Assembly (NCBI GenBank): GCA_949293255.1
Contig: CASFCL010000003.1
Location: forward strand, 1-64,000
DNA from: an uncultured bacterium
GTDB lineage: Bacteria; Bacillota_I; Bacilli_A; RFN20; CAG-826
DNA length: 64,000 bases
Direction of reading: 5' to 3'
A model generated the notes under the pieces. The model ran no database searches, was not told the origin of the DNA, and was given only the letters and a program-made list of their open reading frames with translations. This document shows positions 44,509 through 54,333 of the stretch, piece by piece. The position numbers and the translations under genes are program-made. Positions within the stretch are counted from its first letter, which is position 1; the number at the start of each line of letters is the position of its first letter.

Positions 44509-45339
44509 ATGAACGAATTGATTATTAAAAATTTACATGTAGAAGTTGAAGGAAAAGAAATTTTAAAAGGTGTTGATCTTACTGTTTCAAAAAACGAAGT
44601 AATCGCACTTTTAGGCCCTAATGGACATGGAAAATCAACTCTTTTAGCTGCAATTATGGGTAATCCAAAGTATAAAGTTACCGAAGGAAGTATTACTTTT
44701 AATGGAAAAGATGTTCTTGCGATGAGCGTAGATGAAAGAAGTAGAAACGGACTTTTCTTAGCTTTTCAAAATCCATATGAAATCCCAGGATTAGTCTCTG
44801 CTGAGTTTTATAAATCAGCTTTAAATGCAAGAAGTCAAAAAAGAATTCCTCTTTTCCAATTTTATCGTAAGTTAGAAGAAGCCTCAAAAGAGGTCAAAAT
44901 TCCTTTTGAACTTGTAAATAGAAGTTTAAATGATGGATTTAGCGGTGGTGAAAAGAAAAGAAATGAAATTCTTCAAATGATTTTACTTAATCCAGAAATT
45001 GCTATGCTTGATGAAATTGATAGTGGTCTCGATGTTGATGCTATCAATATTGTTAGTGAAGCAATCAATAAGCAAAAAGAAGAAAAAGAAACAGGATTTT
45101 TAGTAATTTCACATTACGCAAGATTATTTGATTTAATTCATCCAACTAAAACTGCTGTCATGATTAATGGAAGAATTGCATGTGTTGGTGGACCAGAAAT
45201 TTTTAAGAAGATTGATGAATTTGGGTATGAATGGGTCAAAAAAGAATATGGTGTTTCAATTGAAAAAGAAGATGTCCAAATGAATCAAGTAAGCATTGGA
45301 GTTTGTGCAACAAAAGAAGTAATTAAAAATGAAAATTAA
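44509..45339 (+). CDS. sufC: Fe-S cluster assembly ATPase SufC
   Basis: This 276-residue ABC-type ATPase is not part of a membrane transporter. Walker A is GPNGHGKST (36-44), the signature is DGFSGGEKKRNE and Walker B is AMLDEIDSGLD, whose DSGLD ending is typical of SufC. It works with SufB and SufD in the scaffold complex that builds Fe-S clusters in the cytoplasm. It opens the operon sufC-sufD-sufS-sufU-sufB, the usual Gram-positive order. AAAAGGA precedes the ATG. About 25 residues follow the normal SufC end and overlap the sufD start by 11 bases. Confidence 0.96.
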   Translation: MNELIIKNLHVEVEGKEILKGVDLTVSKNEVIALLGPNGHGKSTLLAAIMGNPKYKVTEGSITFNGKDVLAMSVDERSRNGLFLAFQNPYEIPGLVSAEFYKSALNARSQKRIPLFQFYRKLEEASKEVKIPFELVNRSLNDGFSGGEKKRNEILQMILLNPEIAMLDEIDSGLDVDAINIVSEAINKQKEEKETGFLVISHYARLFDLIHPTKTAVMINGRIACVGGPEIFKKIDEFGYEWVKKEYGVSIEKEDVQMNQVSIGVCATKEVIKNEN

Positions 45340-46132
45340 TGATTTGATTGAAAATTTTGAGTTTGATTTTACTAATGATGGTGAGTACTATTTAGCACTT
45401 GCTAATTTTGATCAACCATTATTTTTTAACGTTGCATCAAACAAAAAAATTAATCTCATCATTAAAGATTTTAATGATAAAAATGAGATTAATTTTTTCC
45501 TTCAAGAAGGTGCAAGTTGCTCATTAAAATTAATCAATAGTTTTAAAGAAAAAACCGTAATTTTAAGAGAAAACCTTGCTAAAACCGCAAATTTTAATTG
45601 TTTTATCGCAGATTTTGCTAAAGAAAATTTAAAAATTGAAAACAATTCTATCTTACTTGGAGAAGGTGCAAGTGCTTACTTTGATGTAGCTTCTTTAAGC
45701 TTTGATTCAGATAAAAAAATATACGATATTTCAATTGATCACATTGGTCAAAAAACTGAATCTAATTTTACTTTCCATGGTGTTTCTACATCTACTAGCG
45801 AGATTATTGTTAGAGGTGTTTCACACATTGAACAAGACTCAATTAAATCACAAGCAAGTCAAGCTTGTAACGTAATTTTATTTGATAAAGAAAGTAGAGC
45901 AAAGGCATCTCCAACTTTAAAGATTGACTGCGATGACATCAAGGCATCACATGGATGTGCAATTGGTTCATTGAATGATAATCATATTTTTTACTTATTA
46001 AGTAGAGGCTTAACTTTAAAAGAAGCAAGAAGATTAATTACTTTAGGTTATCTTGAACCAATTAAGAATCATTTTAATGAAGAAGATGCAAATTATATTG
46101 ATAGTTTGATAAGAAAGGGGATGGACTTATGA
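45329..46132 (+). CDS. sufD: SufD-like scaffold protein, shortened
   Basis: This 267-residue protein is much shorter than typical SufD (more than 400 residues). It keeps the C-terminal half of the beta-helix core: KASHGCAIGSL, with the conserved His near residue 210, and the helical end RGLTLKEARRLITLGYLEPI. The N-terminal helical domain is missing. There is no sign of a frameshift upstream, and the start overlaps sufC, so the short form appears to be natural. It would pair with SufB in the SufBC2D complex. The reduction agrees with a streamlined genome. Confidence 0.87.
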   Translation: MKINDLIENFEFDFTNDGEYYLALANFDQPLFFNVASNKKINLIIKDFNDKNEINFFLQEGASCSLKLINSFKEKTVILRENLAKTANFNCFIADFAKENLKIENNSILLGEGASAYFDVASLSFDSDKKIYDISIDHIGQKTESNFTFHGVSTSTSEIIVRGVSHIEQDSIKSQASQACNVILFDKESRAKASPTLKIDCDDIKASHGCAIGSLNDNHIFYLLSRGLTLKEARRLITLGYLEPIKNHFNEEDANYIDSLIRKGMDL

Positions 46133-47361
46133 TAGATGTAAGTAAAATAAGAAAAGATTTCCCAATGTTTAATAACAAAACTCAACAAGGACATACTCTT
46201 TGTTATCTTGATAATGCAGCTACAACATTTAAACCATATAGTGTAATTGAAGCTTGTAATGAATATTATTTAAATGATAATGCTAATGCACATCGTGGAG
46301 ATTATGATTTAGCATATAAAGTTGATAAAAAAGTTGATGAAGTTAGACAAAAAGTTGCTAATTTTATTAATGCTGAAAAGATTGAAATTGTTTTTACAAG
46401 CGGTACATCAATGTCTATGAACATGATTGCTTTCGGGTATGGTATTAAATTTTTAAATAAAGGTGATGAAATCTTATTAACAGAAGCAGAGCATGCTTCA
46501 AATGTTTTGCCTTGGTTTAAAGTTGCTGAAATGACTGGTGCAGTTATTAAATATATTCCATTAACTGATGAAGGCAGATTAACCGTTGAAAATTTAAAAA
46601 GTGTATTAACTGAAAAAACAAAAGTTGTTTCAGTTGCTCAAGTTACAAATGTTTTAGGATTTTTATCTGACATGAAAGCAATTTGTAAATTAGTTCATGA
46701 AACAACTGATGCAATTGTAATTTGTGATGGTGCTCAATCAGTTCCTCATATAAAAGTTGATGTTAAAGATATGGATTGTGACTTCTTATCCTTTAGTGCT
46801 CATAAAATGTGTGGACCTACTGGAATTGGAGTTTTATATGGAAAATATAGCTTACTTCAAAAGACTGATGTCTTAATGAGTGGAGGTGGAGATAATGCTA
46901 GATTTGATATGTGTGGCAATGTTGCCTACCTTCAACCACCAGCAAAATTTGAAGCCGGAACCATGAATCTAGAAGGTATTTATGGATTTGGAGCAGCCAT
47001 TGATTATCTTAATTCTATCGGTATGGAAAATATTGAAAGTTATGAAAAAGAATTAAGAAAATATGCGATTTCTAAGTTAAAAACCCTGCAAAACCTCATT
47101 ATTTATAACGAAAACGCTGATTCTGGAATCATTACACTTAATGTAAAAGGAGTATTTCCTCAAGATGAAGCAAGTTATTTAAATAGTAAAGGTATATGTG
47201 TAAGAAGTGGTGAGCACTGTGCAAAATTATTAAAAGATAGACTTGGTGCTGGAGGCACAATTAGAGTGAGTATTTATTTTTACAATACTAAAGAAGAAAT
47301 CGATCAGCTTTACGAAGCACTTAAAAATGGAGGTGATTTTTTAGATGCCTATTTCAATTAA
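46129..47361 (+). CDS. sufS: Cysteine desulfurase SufS
   Basis: This 410-residue PLP enzyme has its lysine in FSAHKMCGPTGIGVLYG and its catalytic cysteine in the RSGEHCAK loop, typical of group II desulfurases. It takes sulfur from cysteine and passes it to SufU. The ATG at 46129 overlaps the sufD stop (ATGA). GGGGATGG serves as ribosome binding site. Length and motifs match the full family. Confidence 0.96.
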   Translation: MIDVSKIRKDFPMFNNKTQQGHTLCYLDNAATTFKPYSVIEACNEYYLNDNANAHRGDYDLAYKVDKKVDEVRQKVANFINAEKIEIVFTSGTSMSMNMIAFGYGIKFLNKGDEILLTEAEHASNVLPWFKVAEMTGAVIKYIPLTDEGRLTVENLKSVLTEKTKVVSVAQVTNVLGFLSDMKAICKLVHETTDAIVICDGAQSVPHIKVDVKDMDCDFLSFSAHKMCGPTGIGVLYGKYSLLQKTDVLMSGGGDNARFDMCGNVAYLQPPAKFEAGTMNLEGIYGFGAAIDYLNSIGMENIESYEKELRKYAISKLKTLQNLIIYNENADSGIITLNVKGVFPQDEASYLNSKGICVRSGEHCAKLLKDRLGAGGTIRVSIYFYNTKEEIDQLYEALKNGGDFLDAYFN

Positions 47362-47788
47362 TCCTCAAATAATGAGAGAAATTATTATGGATCATTATTC
47401 AAATCCAATTCATAAAGGTGTCCCTGAAAACAAGGATGATTTTTTAAGTGTTCGTATGGATAGTGATAGTTGTATTGATGATATAACAATTTATTTAAAA
47501 GTCGAAAACGATGTCGTAAAAGAAAGTTATTTTGAAGGAATTGCATGTACAATTTCAACCGCTTCAACAGATATTTTATGTGATTTAGTTTTAGATAAAT
47601 CAAAAAAAGATGCATTATATGTAATTGAGCAATATCAAAACATGATTTATGAAAAAGAGTTTGATGAAGAAGCAGTTGGCGAACTTATTGCTTTTGTAAA
47701 CACACATAAACAAGCTGCAAGAATTAAATGCGCAACTTTAGGAAGTTTAGGAATTAAAGAATTATTAGAGGATAAAAAAGATGTCTAA
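47345..47788 (+). CDS. sufU: Sulfur-transfer protein SufU
   Basis: This 147-residue zinc-binding sulfur shuttle accepts persulfide from SufS. The expected ligands are visible: Cys43 and Asp45 (DSDSCIDD), Cys68 (GIACTIS) and Cys129 (RIKCATL). The usual NPxCGD loop reads DSDSCID here, a notable variation around the first ligand. The region before the last cysteine is the characteristic SufU insert compared with IscU. It overlaps sufS by 17 bases and sufB by eight. Confidence 0.93.
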   Translation: MPISINPQIMREIIMDHYSNPIHKGVPENKDDFLSVRMDSDSCIDDITIYLKVENDVVKESYFEGIACTISTASTDILCDLVLDKSKKDALYVIEQYQNMIYEKEFDEEAVGELIAFVNTHKQAARIKCATLGSLGIKELLEDKKDV

Positions 47789-49181
47789 AAAAGTTGAAAT
47801 TAAAGACACAAGAGAAAAGTACGATTTTAAAGACGATGTTGAGTCTATTTTTTCAACTGGCCAAGGTTTAAACGAAGAAATTGTTAGAGCAATTTCAAAA
47901 GCTAAAAACGAACCTGATTGGATGCTTGAATTTCGTTTAAGAAGCTACAAGATTTTTGAAAAATTCCCATTCCCAAATTTTGGACCAGATGTATCACATT
48001 TAGATTTTAATTCTTATACATATTTCACTCGTTATGTTAAAGGAGAGAAAGAAAGCTGGGAAAACGTACCAGAAACTATCAAAAATACATTTCAAAAGTT
48101 AGGAATTCCTGAAGCAGAGCAAAAATACCTTGCCGGAGCAGCTACTCAATATGAATCTGAAATGGTTTATCATAACATGCTTCAAGAAGTTGAAGAAAAG
48201 GGTGTTATCTTTTTATCAACTGATATGGCTTTACAAATGTATCCAGATTTGGTTAGGAAATATTTTGGGACAGTTGTTCCTACTAGCGATAACAAATTTT
48301 CGGCATTGAATGGTGCTTGTTGGTCAGGTGGATCATTTATTTATGTTCCAAAAGGCGTAAAACTTGAAAAACCTCTTCAATCTTATTTTAGAATCAATAA
48401 TCAAAAAACTGGTCAATTTGAAAGAACCTTGATTATTTGTGATGAAGATAGTGAAGTTCATTATATTGAAGGATGCACAGCTCCAATTTATTCAAAAGAA
48501 TCATTACATGCTGCAGTTGTTGAAATTGTAGTTTTAAAAGGAGCAAAATGCAGATATTCAACAGTTCAAAACTGGTCAAATAACATTGTTAATTTAGTTA
48601 CAAAAAGAGCTTTTGTCTATGAAGGCGGCTCAATGGAATGGATTGATGGAAACATCGGTTCACAAGTAAATATGAAATATCCTGCATGCGTTTTAAAAGG
48701 TGAAAATGCAAAAGGTGTTTGTATTTCAATTGCGGTTGCTGGAAAAGGTCAATATCAAGATGCAGGAGCAAGAATGATTCATGAAGCTCCTAACACTTCA
48801 TCTCAAATTATTTCAAAAAGTATTGTTAGAGGTGGTGGAACTAGTAACTATAGAGGAACAGTTAGAATCCATAAAGATGCAATCAATTCAAAAACACATA
48901 TTGAATGTGATACTTTAATTTTAGATGATATTTCTAAATCAGATACCATACCAAAGAATGAATGCTTTAATAATTCAAGTTTTATTGAACATGAAGCAAC
49001 GGTCAGTAAAATTGATGAAGAATTACTTTTCTATTTAATGTCTAGAGGAATTAAAAAAGAAGATGCAGTTCAAATGGTAATTATGGGATTTATTGAACCA
49101 TTCTCAAGAGAACTCCCAATGGAATATGCAGTTGAATTAAATCAACTTATTAAAATGGATATGGAAGGAAGTGTTGGCTAG
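47781..49181 (+). CDS. sufB: Fe-S cluster scaffold SufB
   Basis: This 466-residue protein is full length. Typical segments include [74 protein letters not shown] and the C-terminal [19 protein letters not shown]. It is the main scaffold on which new Fe-S clusters form, with SufC and SufD. Clients in this window include the ferredoxin at 54157 and endonuclease III at 59402. The start overlaps sufU; AGAGGA precedes it. Confidence 0.97.
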   Translation: MSKKVEIKDTREKYDFKDDVESIFSTGQGLNEEIVRAISKAKNEPDWMLEFRLRSYKIFEKFPFPNFGPDVSHLDFNSYTYFTRYVKGEKESWENVPETIKNTFQKLGIPEAEQKYLAGAATQYESEMVYHNMLQEVEEKGVIFLSTDMALQMYPDLVRKYFGTVVPTSDNKFSALNGACWSGGSFIYVPKGVKLEKPLQSYFRINNQKTGQFERTLIICDEDSEVHYIEGCTAPIYSKESLHAAVVEIVVLKGAKCRYSTVQNWSNNIVNLVTKRAFVYEGGSMEWIDGNIGSQVNMKYPACVLKGENAKGVCISIAVAGKGQYQDAGARMIHEAPNTSSQIISKSIVRGGGTSNYRGTVRIHKDAINSKTHIECDTLILDDISKSDTIPKNECFNNSSFIEHEATVSKIDEELLFYLMSRGIKKEDAVQMVIMGFIEPFSRELPMEYAVELNQLIKMDMEGSVG

Positions 49182-49183
49182 AA

Positions 49184-51067
49184 ATGGACAATTTTTATGA
49201 TGTTATTGTCGTAGGTGGTGGCCACGCTGGAAGTGAAGCAAGTTTAGCTAGTGCAAAACTTGGATCCAAAACTGCTCTTATTTCTTTAAATATAAAGATG
49301 ATGGCAAATATGCCTTGTAACCCTTCAATTGGAGGAAGTGCTAAAGGAATTGTTGTTAGAGAAATCGATGCACTTGGAGGTTACATGGGTATTTGTGCTG
49401 ACCATGAATATCTTCAAATGAAGATGTTAAATACAGCAAAAGGTCCTGGAGTTCAATGTTTAAGAGCTCAAGCTGATAAAAAAAGATATCCAGCTTTAAT
49501 GCAAATAAAGCTACTAAACACGCCTAATTTATCAGTTATTGAAGGAGAAGTAGTTGAAATTCTTCATGATGAAAATAAAGTTTTAGGTGTTAAATTAAAA
49601 GACGGAAGAGAGTTGAATTCTAAAGCAGTAATTTTAGCAACTGGAACTTATATGGAAAGCGAACTCTTAGTTGGGCACACTAAAACCAAAGGTGGCCCTG
49701 ATGGAGAAAAATCATCGATTGGTTTATCTTCATCGCTTTTAAGCATGGGTATCAAACTTCAAAGACTTAAAACCGGGACTCCTCAAAGAATCGCAAAAGA
49801 ATCGATTGATTTTTCTAAAACCGAAATTCAATATGGAAATGTTGAAGATCAAGGATTTTCATATACATCAAAAGAATTTATCCCATTAAAAGATCAAATT
49901 CCTTGTTATTTAATTTATACAAATTCGAAAACTCACGAGATTATAAATAACCATTTACTTGATAGTGCAATGTATGGAGGCATCGTTAATGGAGTTGGTC
50001 CAAGATATTGTCCATCAATTGAAGATAAAATTGTTCGTTTTTCAGATAAACCAAGACATCAACTCTTTTTAGAACCCGAAAGTTACGATACAAACTCAAT
50101 TTATCTTCAAGGTTTTTCAACTTCGATGCCAAAAGAAGTGCAAGAAGAGATGGTTCATTCATTGAGCGGATTAGAAAATGCTAAAATTTTAAAATATGCT
50201 TATGCTATTGAATATGATTCTATCGATGAATTCCAATTTGATGCTACTTTAATGATTAAAAAGTGGCCTGGATTATTTATTTCAGGACAAATTTGTGGAA
50301 CAAGTGGCTATGAAGAAGCCGCCGGATTAGGTTTAATGGCTGGAATTAACGCTCATCGATTTATAAATAATTTATCTCCGTTTATTTTAGGAAGAGACGA
50401 AGCTTATATTGGAGTTATGATTGATGATTTAGTTACAAAAGGAACTAAAGAACCATATAGATTATTGTCTAGTCGAGCAGAATATAGACTTCTTTTAAGA
50501 AGTGATAATGCTGACTTAAGATTAACTGAATATGGTCATGAATTAGGATTGATTGATGATGATAGATATCAAGAGTTTTTAACTAAAAAAGAGACTATTG
50601 AAAAGGTCTTAAAGATACTTGATAAAACTTACTTAGGAGAAACAAGTCCTATTAATGAAGCACTTCCATCTTTAGGCTTTGAAAAATTAAATAATGGCGT
50701 TTCTGCAAGGAATTTGTTAAAAAGGAACGGAATTACATATTCTTTTTTAAAGAAATACATTGATATTCCTGAAGATTTAAAACTAGATAAATTAGGTGAA
50801 GATGAAGTGGAAATTATTGCTAAATATGAAGGCTATATCGAAGGTCAAAGAAGAGAAGTTTTAAAATTTAGAAAGTTAGAAAATATATCTTTACCTGATG
50901 ATTTAGATTATATTCATATGGATGGTTTAGCTTTAGAGGCTAGACAAAAACTTGATAAAGTTAGACCTACAAATATTGGACAAGCTTCAAGAATTAGTGG
51001 AGTTAACCCTAGCGATATTAACTGTCTTGTTTTAAACTTAAAAAAGAGAAAACTTTATGACAATTAA
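49184..51067 (+). CDS. mnmG: tRNA uridine-5-carboxymethylaminomethyl modification enzyme MnmG
   Basis: This 627-residue flavoprotein has the FAD-binding start VVGGGHAGSEASLASAKLG, the MnmG signatures GPRYCPSIEDKIVRF and SGQICGTSGYEEAAGLGLMAGINA, and the C-terminal helical domain (EARQKLDKVRPTNIGQASRISGV). With MnmE it modifies the wobble uridine of several tRNAs. It begins two bases after sufB, so the Suf operon runs straight into the oriC-type cluster mnmG-rsmG-parA-parB. AAGGAAG serves as ribosome binding site. Confidence 0.97.
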   Translation: MDNFYDVIVVGGGHAGSEASLASAKLGSKTALISLNIKMMANMPCNPSIGGSAKGIVVREIDALGGYMGICADHEYLQMKMLNTAKGPGVQCLRAQADKKRYPALMQIKLLNTPNLSVIEGEVVEILHDENKVLGVKLKDGRELNSKAVILATGTYMESELLVGHTKTKGGPDGEKSSIGLSSSLLSMGIKLQRLKTGTPQRIAKESIDFSKTEIQYGNVEDQGFSYTSKEFIPLKDQIPCYLIYTNSKTHEIINNHLLDSAMYGGIVNGVGPRYCPSIEDKIVRFSDKPRHQLFLEPESYDTNSIYLQGFSTSMPKEVQEEMVHSLSGLENAKILKYAYAIEYDSIDEFQFDATLMIKKWPGLFISGQICGTSGYEEAAGLGLMAGINAHRFINNLSPFILGRDEAYIGVMIDDLVTKGTKEPYRLLSSRAEYRLLLRSDNADLRLTEYGHELGLIDDDRYQEFLTKKETIEKVLKILDKTYLGETSPINEALPSLGFEKLNNGVSARNLLKRNGITYSFLKKYIDIPEDLKLDKLGEDEVEIIAKYEGYIEGQRREVLKFRKLENISLPDDLDYIHMDGLALEARQKLDKVRPTNIGQASRISGVNPSDINCLVLNLKKRKLYDN

Positions 51068-51722
51068 TGATATAAAATCAAACGAAACTTTAAAAAAATA
51101 CATGGATCTTGTTTTAAAAGAAAATGAGGTCATGAATTTAACTTCGATTACTGATGAAGAAGAGTTTTATGATAAGCATTTTTATGACTCTCTTTTTGTT
51201 ATCGATTCATTTGATTTCAAAAATAAAGTTGTTATGGATTTAGGAAGCGGAGCTGGATTTCCAGGAATTCCACTTGCAATTGTTTTAAAAGATACGACTT
51301 TTTATTTAGTTGAACCAATGACAAAAAGATGTAATTTTTTAAATAAAGTTGTTCAAGAATTAGATTTAAAAAATGTAATCGTTGTTAATAAAAGAGCAGA
51401 AGATTTAGATGATAGTTTTATTGAAAAATTTGATTTTATAACCTCTAGAGCAGTATCAAAATTAAATATCTTACTTGAATTATCTGCTAAATTTTTAAAA
51501 ATTGGTGGGAACATGATTTTTTTAAAAGGATTAAAGTATCAAGAAGAGGTTGAACAATCAAAAAATGCCTTCAAAATATTAAATTTAAATTATATTAAGA
51601 CTTTAGAAGCAACCCTTCCATTTTCAAAAGAAACAAGATTTTATATAATTGTTAAAAAGTTAGGGAAAACCAATCCACAATATCCACGTCCTTATCAAAA
51701 AATTAAAAAGAAACCATTATAA
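51057..51722 (+). CDS. rsmG: 16S rRNA (guanine527-N7)-methyltransferase RsmG
   Basis: This 221-residue methyltransferase has the SAM-binding loop VMDLGSGAGFPGIPLAI and VNKRAEDL, then FITSRAVSKL, typical of RsmG (GidB). It methylates G527 of 16S rRNA. It overlaps the end of mnmG by 11 bases, as in many Firmicutes where the two genes lie next to the replication origin. Confidence 0.95.
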   Translation: MTINDIKSNETLKKYMDLVLKENEVMNLTSITDEEEFYDKHFYDSLFVIDSFDFKNKVVMDLGSGAGFPGIPLAIVLKDTTFYLVEPMTKRCNFLNKVVQELDLKNVIVVNKRAEDLDDSFIEKFDFITSRAVSKLNILLELSAKFLKIGGNMIFLKGLKYQEEVEQSKNAFKILNLNYIKTLEATLPFSKETRFYIIVKKLGKTNPQYPRPYQKIKKKPL

Positions 51723-51725
51723 GAT

Positions 51726-52490
51726 ATGAAAATTATTGCAATCGCTAATCAAAAAGGCGGTGTAGGAAAAACTACGACCGCAATCAACCTTGCAGCCGGT
51801 TTAGAAATGATGAAAAGAAAGGTTCTTCTCATCGATTTAGACCCTCAAGGTAATTCATCAAGAGGTTTAGGTCTTGATATTTCTTTGATCAACAAGAATA
51901 TTTTTGATGCTTTAATTTTAGATACAGATGTAAATAAAGTTATTAAAAAAACAATGTTAAAAAACCTCGATTTAATTCCTGCTAACTTAAAATTATCAAA
52001 CTTAGAAAGTGAGATTAATCAAAAAAGTTTAACTCCTTTTTTAACTTTGAAAAATTGTATTAAAAATATTAAGAAAAGTTACGATTACATCTTAATTGAT
52101 TGTCCTCCTTCTTTAGGAATTTTATGTATTAATGCTTTAAGTGCAGCAACTTCTGTATTAATTCCTGTTCAATGTGAATTTTTTGCTCTTGAAGCAGTTG
52201 CTCAAATGCTTGCAACAATCTCAAATGTTCAAAAAGATTACAATCAAAGTTTAGAAATCGAAGGATTTTTATTAACAATGTTTGAACCTCGTTCTCAACT
52301 TGGAGTTGAAGTAGTGAATCAAGTTAGAGAATTATTTAGAGAAAATACTTTTGCAGTTCAAATTCCTAGAAACATATCCTTAAGTGAAGCAAGTGCTAAA
52401 GGTTTACCTGCGCTTTTATATAGACCAAATAGTGCTGGAAGTATAGCTTATAAACAACTTGCAAAAGAGGTTATTGAGAATGAAAAATAA
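51726..52490 (+). CDS. parA: Chromosome partitioning ATPase ParA/Soj
   Basis: This 254-residue protein has the deviant Walker A KGGVGKTT (10-17), [13 protein letters not shown], and [15 protein letters not shown]. It is the chromosomal Soj type, without an N-terminal HTH. It works with ParB to segregate origins. It is followed by parB with an 11-base overlap and lies three bases after rsmG. Confidence 0.95.
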   Translation: MKIIAIANQKGGVGKTTTAINLAAGLEMMKRKVLLIDLDPQGNSSRGLGLDISLINKNIFDALILDTDVNKVIKKTMLKNLDLIPANLKLSNLESEINQKSLTPFLTLKNCIKNIKKSYDYILIDCPPSLGILCINALSAATSVLIPVQCEFFALEAVAQMLATISNVQKDYNQSLEIEGFLLTMFEPRSQLGVEVVNQVRELFRENTFAVQIPRNISLSEASAKGLPALLYRPNSAGSIAYKQLAKEVIENEK

Positions 52491-53301
52491 AGAAAAATTA
52501 ATAACTTCTGATTTAAAAACTTTAATTAAAAGATATTCAAAAAACGACGTAATTTCTAATATTGAAAAGAATTACTCAAAAGACAACATAAAGTACATTT
52601 CTTCCGATTTAATCGAAGATAACCGCTTTTTAAAGAATATAAAAATTAATCAAAATGATTTAAAAGATGTCGCAGATTCTTTAAAAGAAAATGGTTTTTA
52701 TAATCCTTTAATTGTTAGAACAATAGAAGAGGATAAATTTGAAGTAATTTTAGGAAGAAAAAGATTTTTATCAACAAGTTTAATTGGAAAAATGGATATC
52801 CCAGTAATCGTTACAAAATTTAACGATGAAGAAGTTTTATTAACTTTACTTGCTGATTGTAGAGAAAGAAGAAATGTTAGTGCTTATGAAACAGCAGTAA
52901 TTTTAGATAGATTGATTCATGATTATAAATATAAAAGCAAGGACCTTGCTCTAATTTTAGATCAATCTCCATCTCAAGTTTCTAACCTAATTTGTATCTT
53001 AAATTTACCAAAATATATTCTTGATGATTTAAGTTACAATAAAATTAGTTATGGTCATGCAAAATGCATTGCTCGACTTGAACCTAATTTAATTGATGAA
53101 ACCTATACAAAAATCATTGATGAAAAGATGAGTGTTAGAGAACTTGAAGATTATGTAAATTCTTTGAAAACTACAAAAAAAGTTGAAAATTGCAGCGTTT
53201 TTATAAAAAATAACAAGATTATTATCAAAGTAAATAACGAAGATTTACTTGAAGAAGTTGAAAAAGATATTAAAAATTATATTAATTTAAAGAATAAGTG
53301 A
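52480..53301 (+). CDS. parB: Chromosome partitioning protein ParB/Spo0J
   Basis: The start at 52480 follows AAAGAGG at nine bases and gives 273 residues. The protein shows the CTP-binding N-domain with [23 protein letters not shown] and [17 protein letters not shown], then the HTH ([23 protein letters not shown]) and a short C-terminal dimerisation end. It loads as a clamp at parS sites. I found no canonical TGTTTCACGTGAAACA site within the window. The TGA stop overlaps the extended -10 of the riboswitch transcript. Confidence 0.95.
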   Translation: MKNKEKLITSDLKTLIKRYSKNDVISNIEKNYSKDNIKYISSDLIEDNRFLKNIKINQNDLKDVADSLKENGFYNPLIVRTIEEDKFEVILGRKRFLSTSLIGKMDIPVIVTKFNDEEVLLTLLADCRERRNVSAYETAVILDRLIHDYKYKSKDLALILDQSPSQVSNLICILNLPKYILDDLSYNKISYGHAKCIARLEPNLIDETYTKIIDEKMSVRELEDYVNSLKTTKKVENCSVFIKNNKIIIKVNNEDLLEEVEKDIKNYINLKNK

Positions 53302-53307
53302 TATAAT
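53299..53307 (+). promoter_or_regulatory. Extended -10 promoter of ribU, overlapping the parB stop
   Basis: TGATATAAT is a perfect extended -10 (TGnTATAAT). No good -35 lies at the right distance, as is common for extended -10 promoters. The predicted transcript begins just before the riboswitch. Confidence 0.6.
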
Positions 53308-53313
53308 TGTTTT

Positions 53314-53430
53314 GCTTCAGGGAGAGGTGTGATTCCTTACTGGTGGTATACTCCACGAAATCTATTTGAGATAGATTTGAATTAGTGAAATTCTAATAGC
53401 AACAGTTAAAGTCTGGATGAAAGAAGTTAG
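53314..53430 (+). ncRNA. FMN riboswitch (RFN element)
   Basis: The conserved RFN blocks appear in order: TCAGGGAGAGGTG, GATTCC, ACTGGTGGTATACTCCACGA, a variable stem around ATCTATTTGAGATAGAT, GTGAAATTC, AACAGTTAAAGTCTGGATG and AAAGAAG. This aptamer binds FMN. It stands upstream of the riboflavin transporter RibU, as expected for feedback control of vitamin uptake. Confidence 0.95.
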
Positions 53431-53441
53431 TTTTTTCCTTG

Positions 53442-53470
53442 AAGACCTATATTATCGGAGGTCTTTTTTT
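53442..53470 (+). terminator. Riboswitch expression platform: terminator that also hides the ribosome binding site
   Basis: Arms AAGACCT (53442-53448) and AGGTCTT (53459-53465) are followed by a T run to 53470. The only Shine-Dalgarno sequence, CGGAGG (53456-53461), lies partly in the 3' arm, and the T run touches the ATG at 53471. The same hairpin can stop transcription and block translation. Confidence 0.8.
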
Positions 53471-54115
53471 ATGACAATTAACAAGAACAGGGTAATTCAA
53501 ATTATTTCAGTTAGTGCGATATTTGGAGCCCTCGCAATTATTCTATATTGCGTACCAATTTTTCAATTCTCGTTACCTTTTGCGCCATCTTTTTTAAAGA
53601 TGCATTTTGATGAGATCCCAATTTTTATTGCTGGATTTGCTTATGGCCCAATTCCTGCAATTATTATCATCATTTTAAAAGCTTTATTTAAACTTATTCA
53701 AGATATTGGAGAAACAGGTGGAATAGGAGTTTTAGCAGATGTTATTTATACTTGTGCATTCGTCTTACCAGCGATATTTATTTATAAATTTAATAAAACT
53801 TTAAAAGGTGCACTTATTGGATTAGGTGTTTCATTAATTGTTCAATTATTATTTTCTTGTGTAGTTGGATTATATACAATCTATCCTCTTTATGGATTTT
53901 ATTTTAATCCTCAAGCATCTTCTTATGATGATGCAATGGTTACAATAGGAAGTTTATTTGGAGCATTGGATAATTCAATAACAACAGCTGCAGATCCAAA
54001 AGTTATGTATGAATTTTTACTTCCTTTCAACCTTATAAAAGATGCAATTGTTATTGTTTTTGTAATTTTAACTTATAAACCATTAAGTATTTATATTGAA
54101 AGAAGGCAAAAATAA
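53471..54115 (+). CDS. ribU: Riboflavin ECF transporter substrate-binding protein RibU
   Basis: The ATG at 53471 is chosen because CGGAGG precedes it and the longer frame from 53417 would run through the riboswitch terminator. The 214-residue product has about six membrane helices. It shows SLPFAPSFLKMHFDEIPIFIAGFAYGP, the segment shared by RibU-type S components that includes the riboflavin pocket. It docks on a common energy-coupling module (EcfAA'T) encoded elsewhere. No other riboflavin biosynthesis gene is in the window, so the cell may depend on uptake. Confidence 0.93.
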   Translation: MTINKNRVIQIISVSAIFGALAIILYCVPIFQFSLPFAPSFLKMHFDEIPIFIAGFAYGPIPAIIIIILKALFKLIQDIGETGGIGVLADVIYTCAFVLPAIFIYKFNKTLKGALIGLGVSLIVQLLFSCVVGLYTIYPLYGFYFNPQASSYDDAMVTIGSLFGALDNSITTAADPKVMYEFLLPFNLIKDAIVIVFVILTYKPLSIYIERRQK

Positions 54116-54134
54116 AAGTCTCAGACGAGACTTT
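54115..54134. terminator. Bidirectional terminator between ribU and ferredoxin
   Basis: Arms AAAGTCTC (54115-54122) and GAGACTTT (54127-54134). T-rich tails follow on both strands, so it serves ribU and the convergent ferredoxin gene. Confidence 0.82.
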
Positions 54135-54156
54135 TAAGTTTGTTTTTTTTGGTTAA

Positions 54157-54333
54157 TTATTTTGAAATTGCACCGACTGGGCATGTTGCAACTACTTCAT
54201 CAGCACTTGCTTCATCGATGTCATCGATGACAGTTGCTTTACCTTCATCATTGAAAGCAAAAGCAGTTGAATATGAACCTACACAAAGTCCGCATCCGAT
54301 GCATGTATCAGCATCAACAGTTAATCTTACCAT
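54157..54333 (-). CDS. Ferredoxin, single [4Fe-4S] cluster
   Basis: The start at 54333 (MVRLTVDADTC) is favoured by GGAGG at eight bases; the longer frame adds five residues that overlap this site. The 58-residue protein has CIGCGLC near the N-terminus and CPVGAI near the C-terminus, one complete cluster of four cysteines. It is an electron carrier of the small clostridial/Bacillus type. Its cluster would come from the Suf system encoded 5 kb away. Confidence 0.93.
   Translation of the reverse strand: MVRLTVDADTCIGCGLCVGSYSTAFAFNDEGKATVIDDIDEASADEVVATCPVGAISK

Noticed and set aside
47080-47096. TAAAAACCCTGCAAAA occurs here and again near 60044, with looser matches near 2125 and 29994, like a Chi or uptake sequence
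   Set aside because: A shared 16-mer is expected by chance several times in a 64 kb window of this base composition; four loose matches do not prove over-representation.
53299-53301. Mycoplasma-type genetic code (UGA = Trp)
   Set aside because: TGA ends parB and the 54432 gene at sensible positions, and tryptophans are encoded by TGG.
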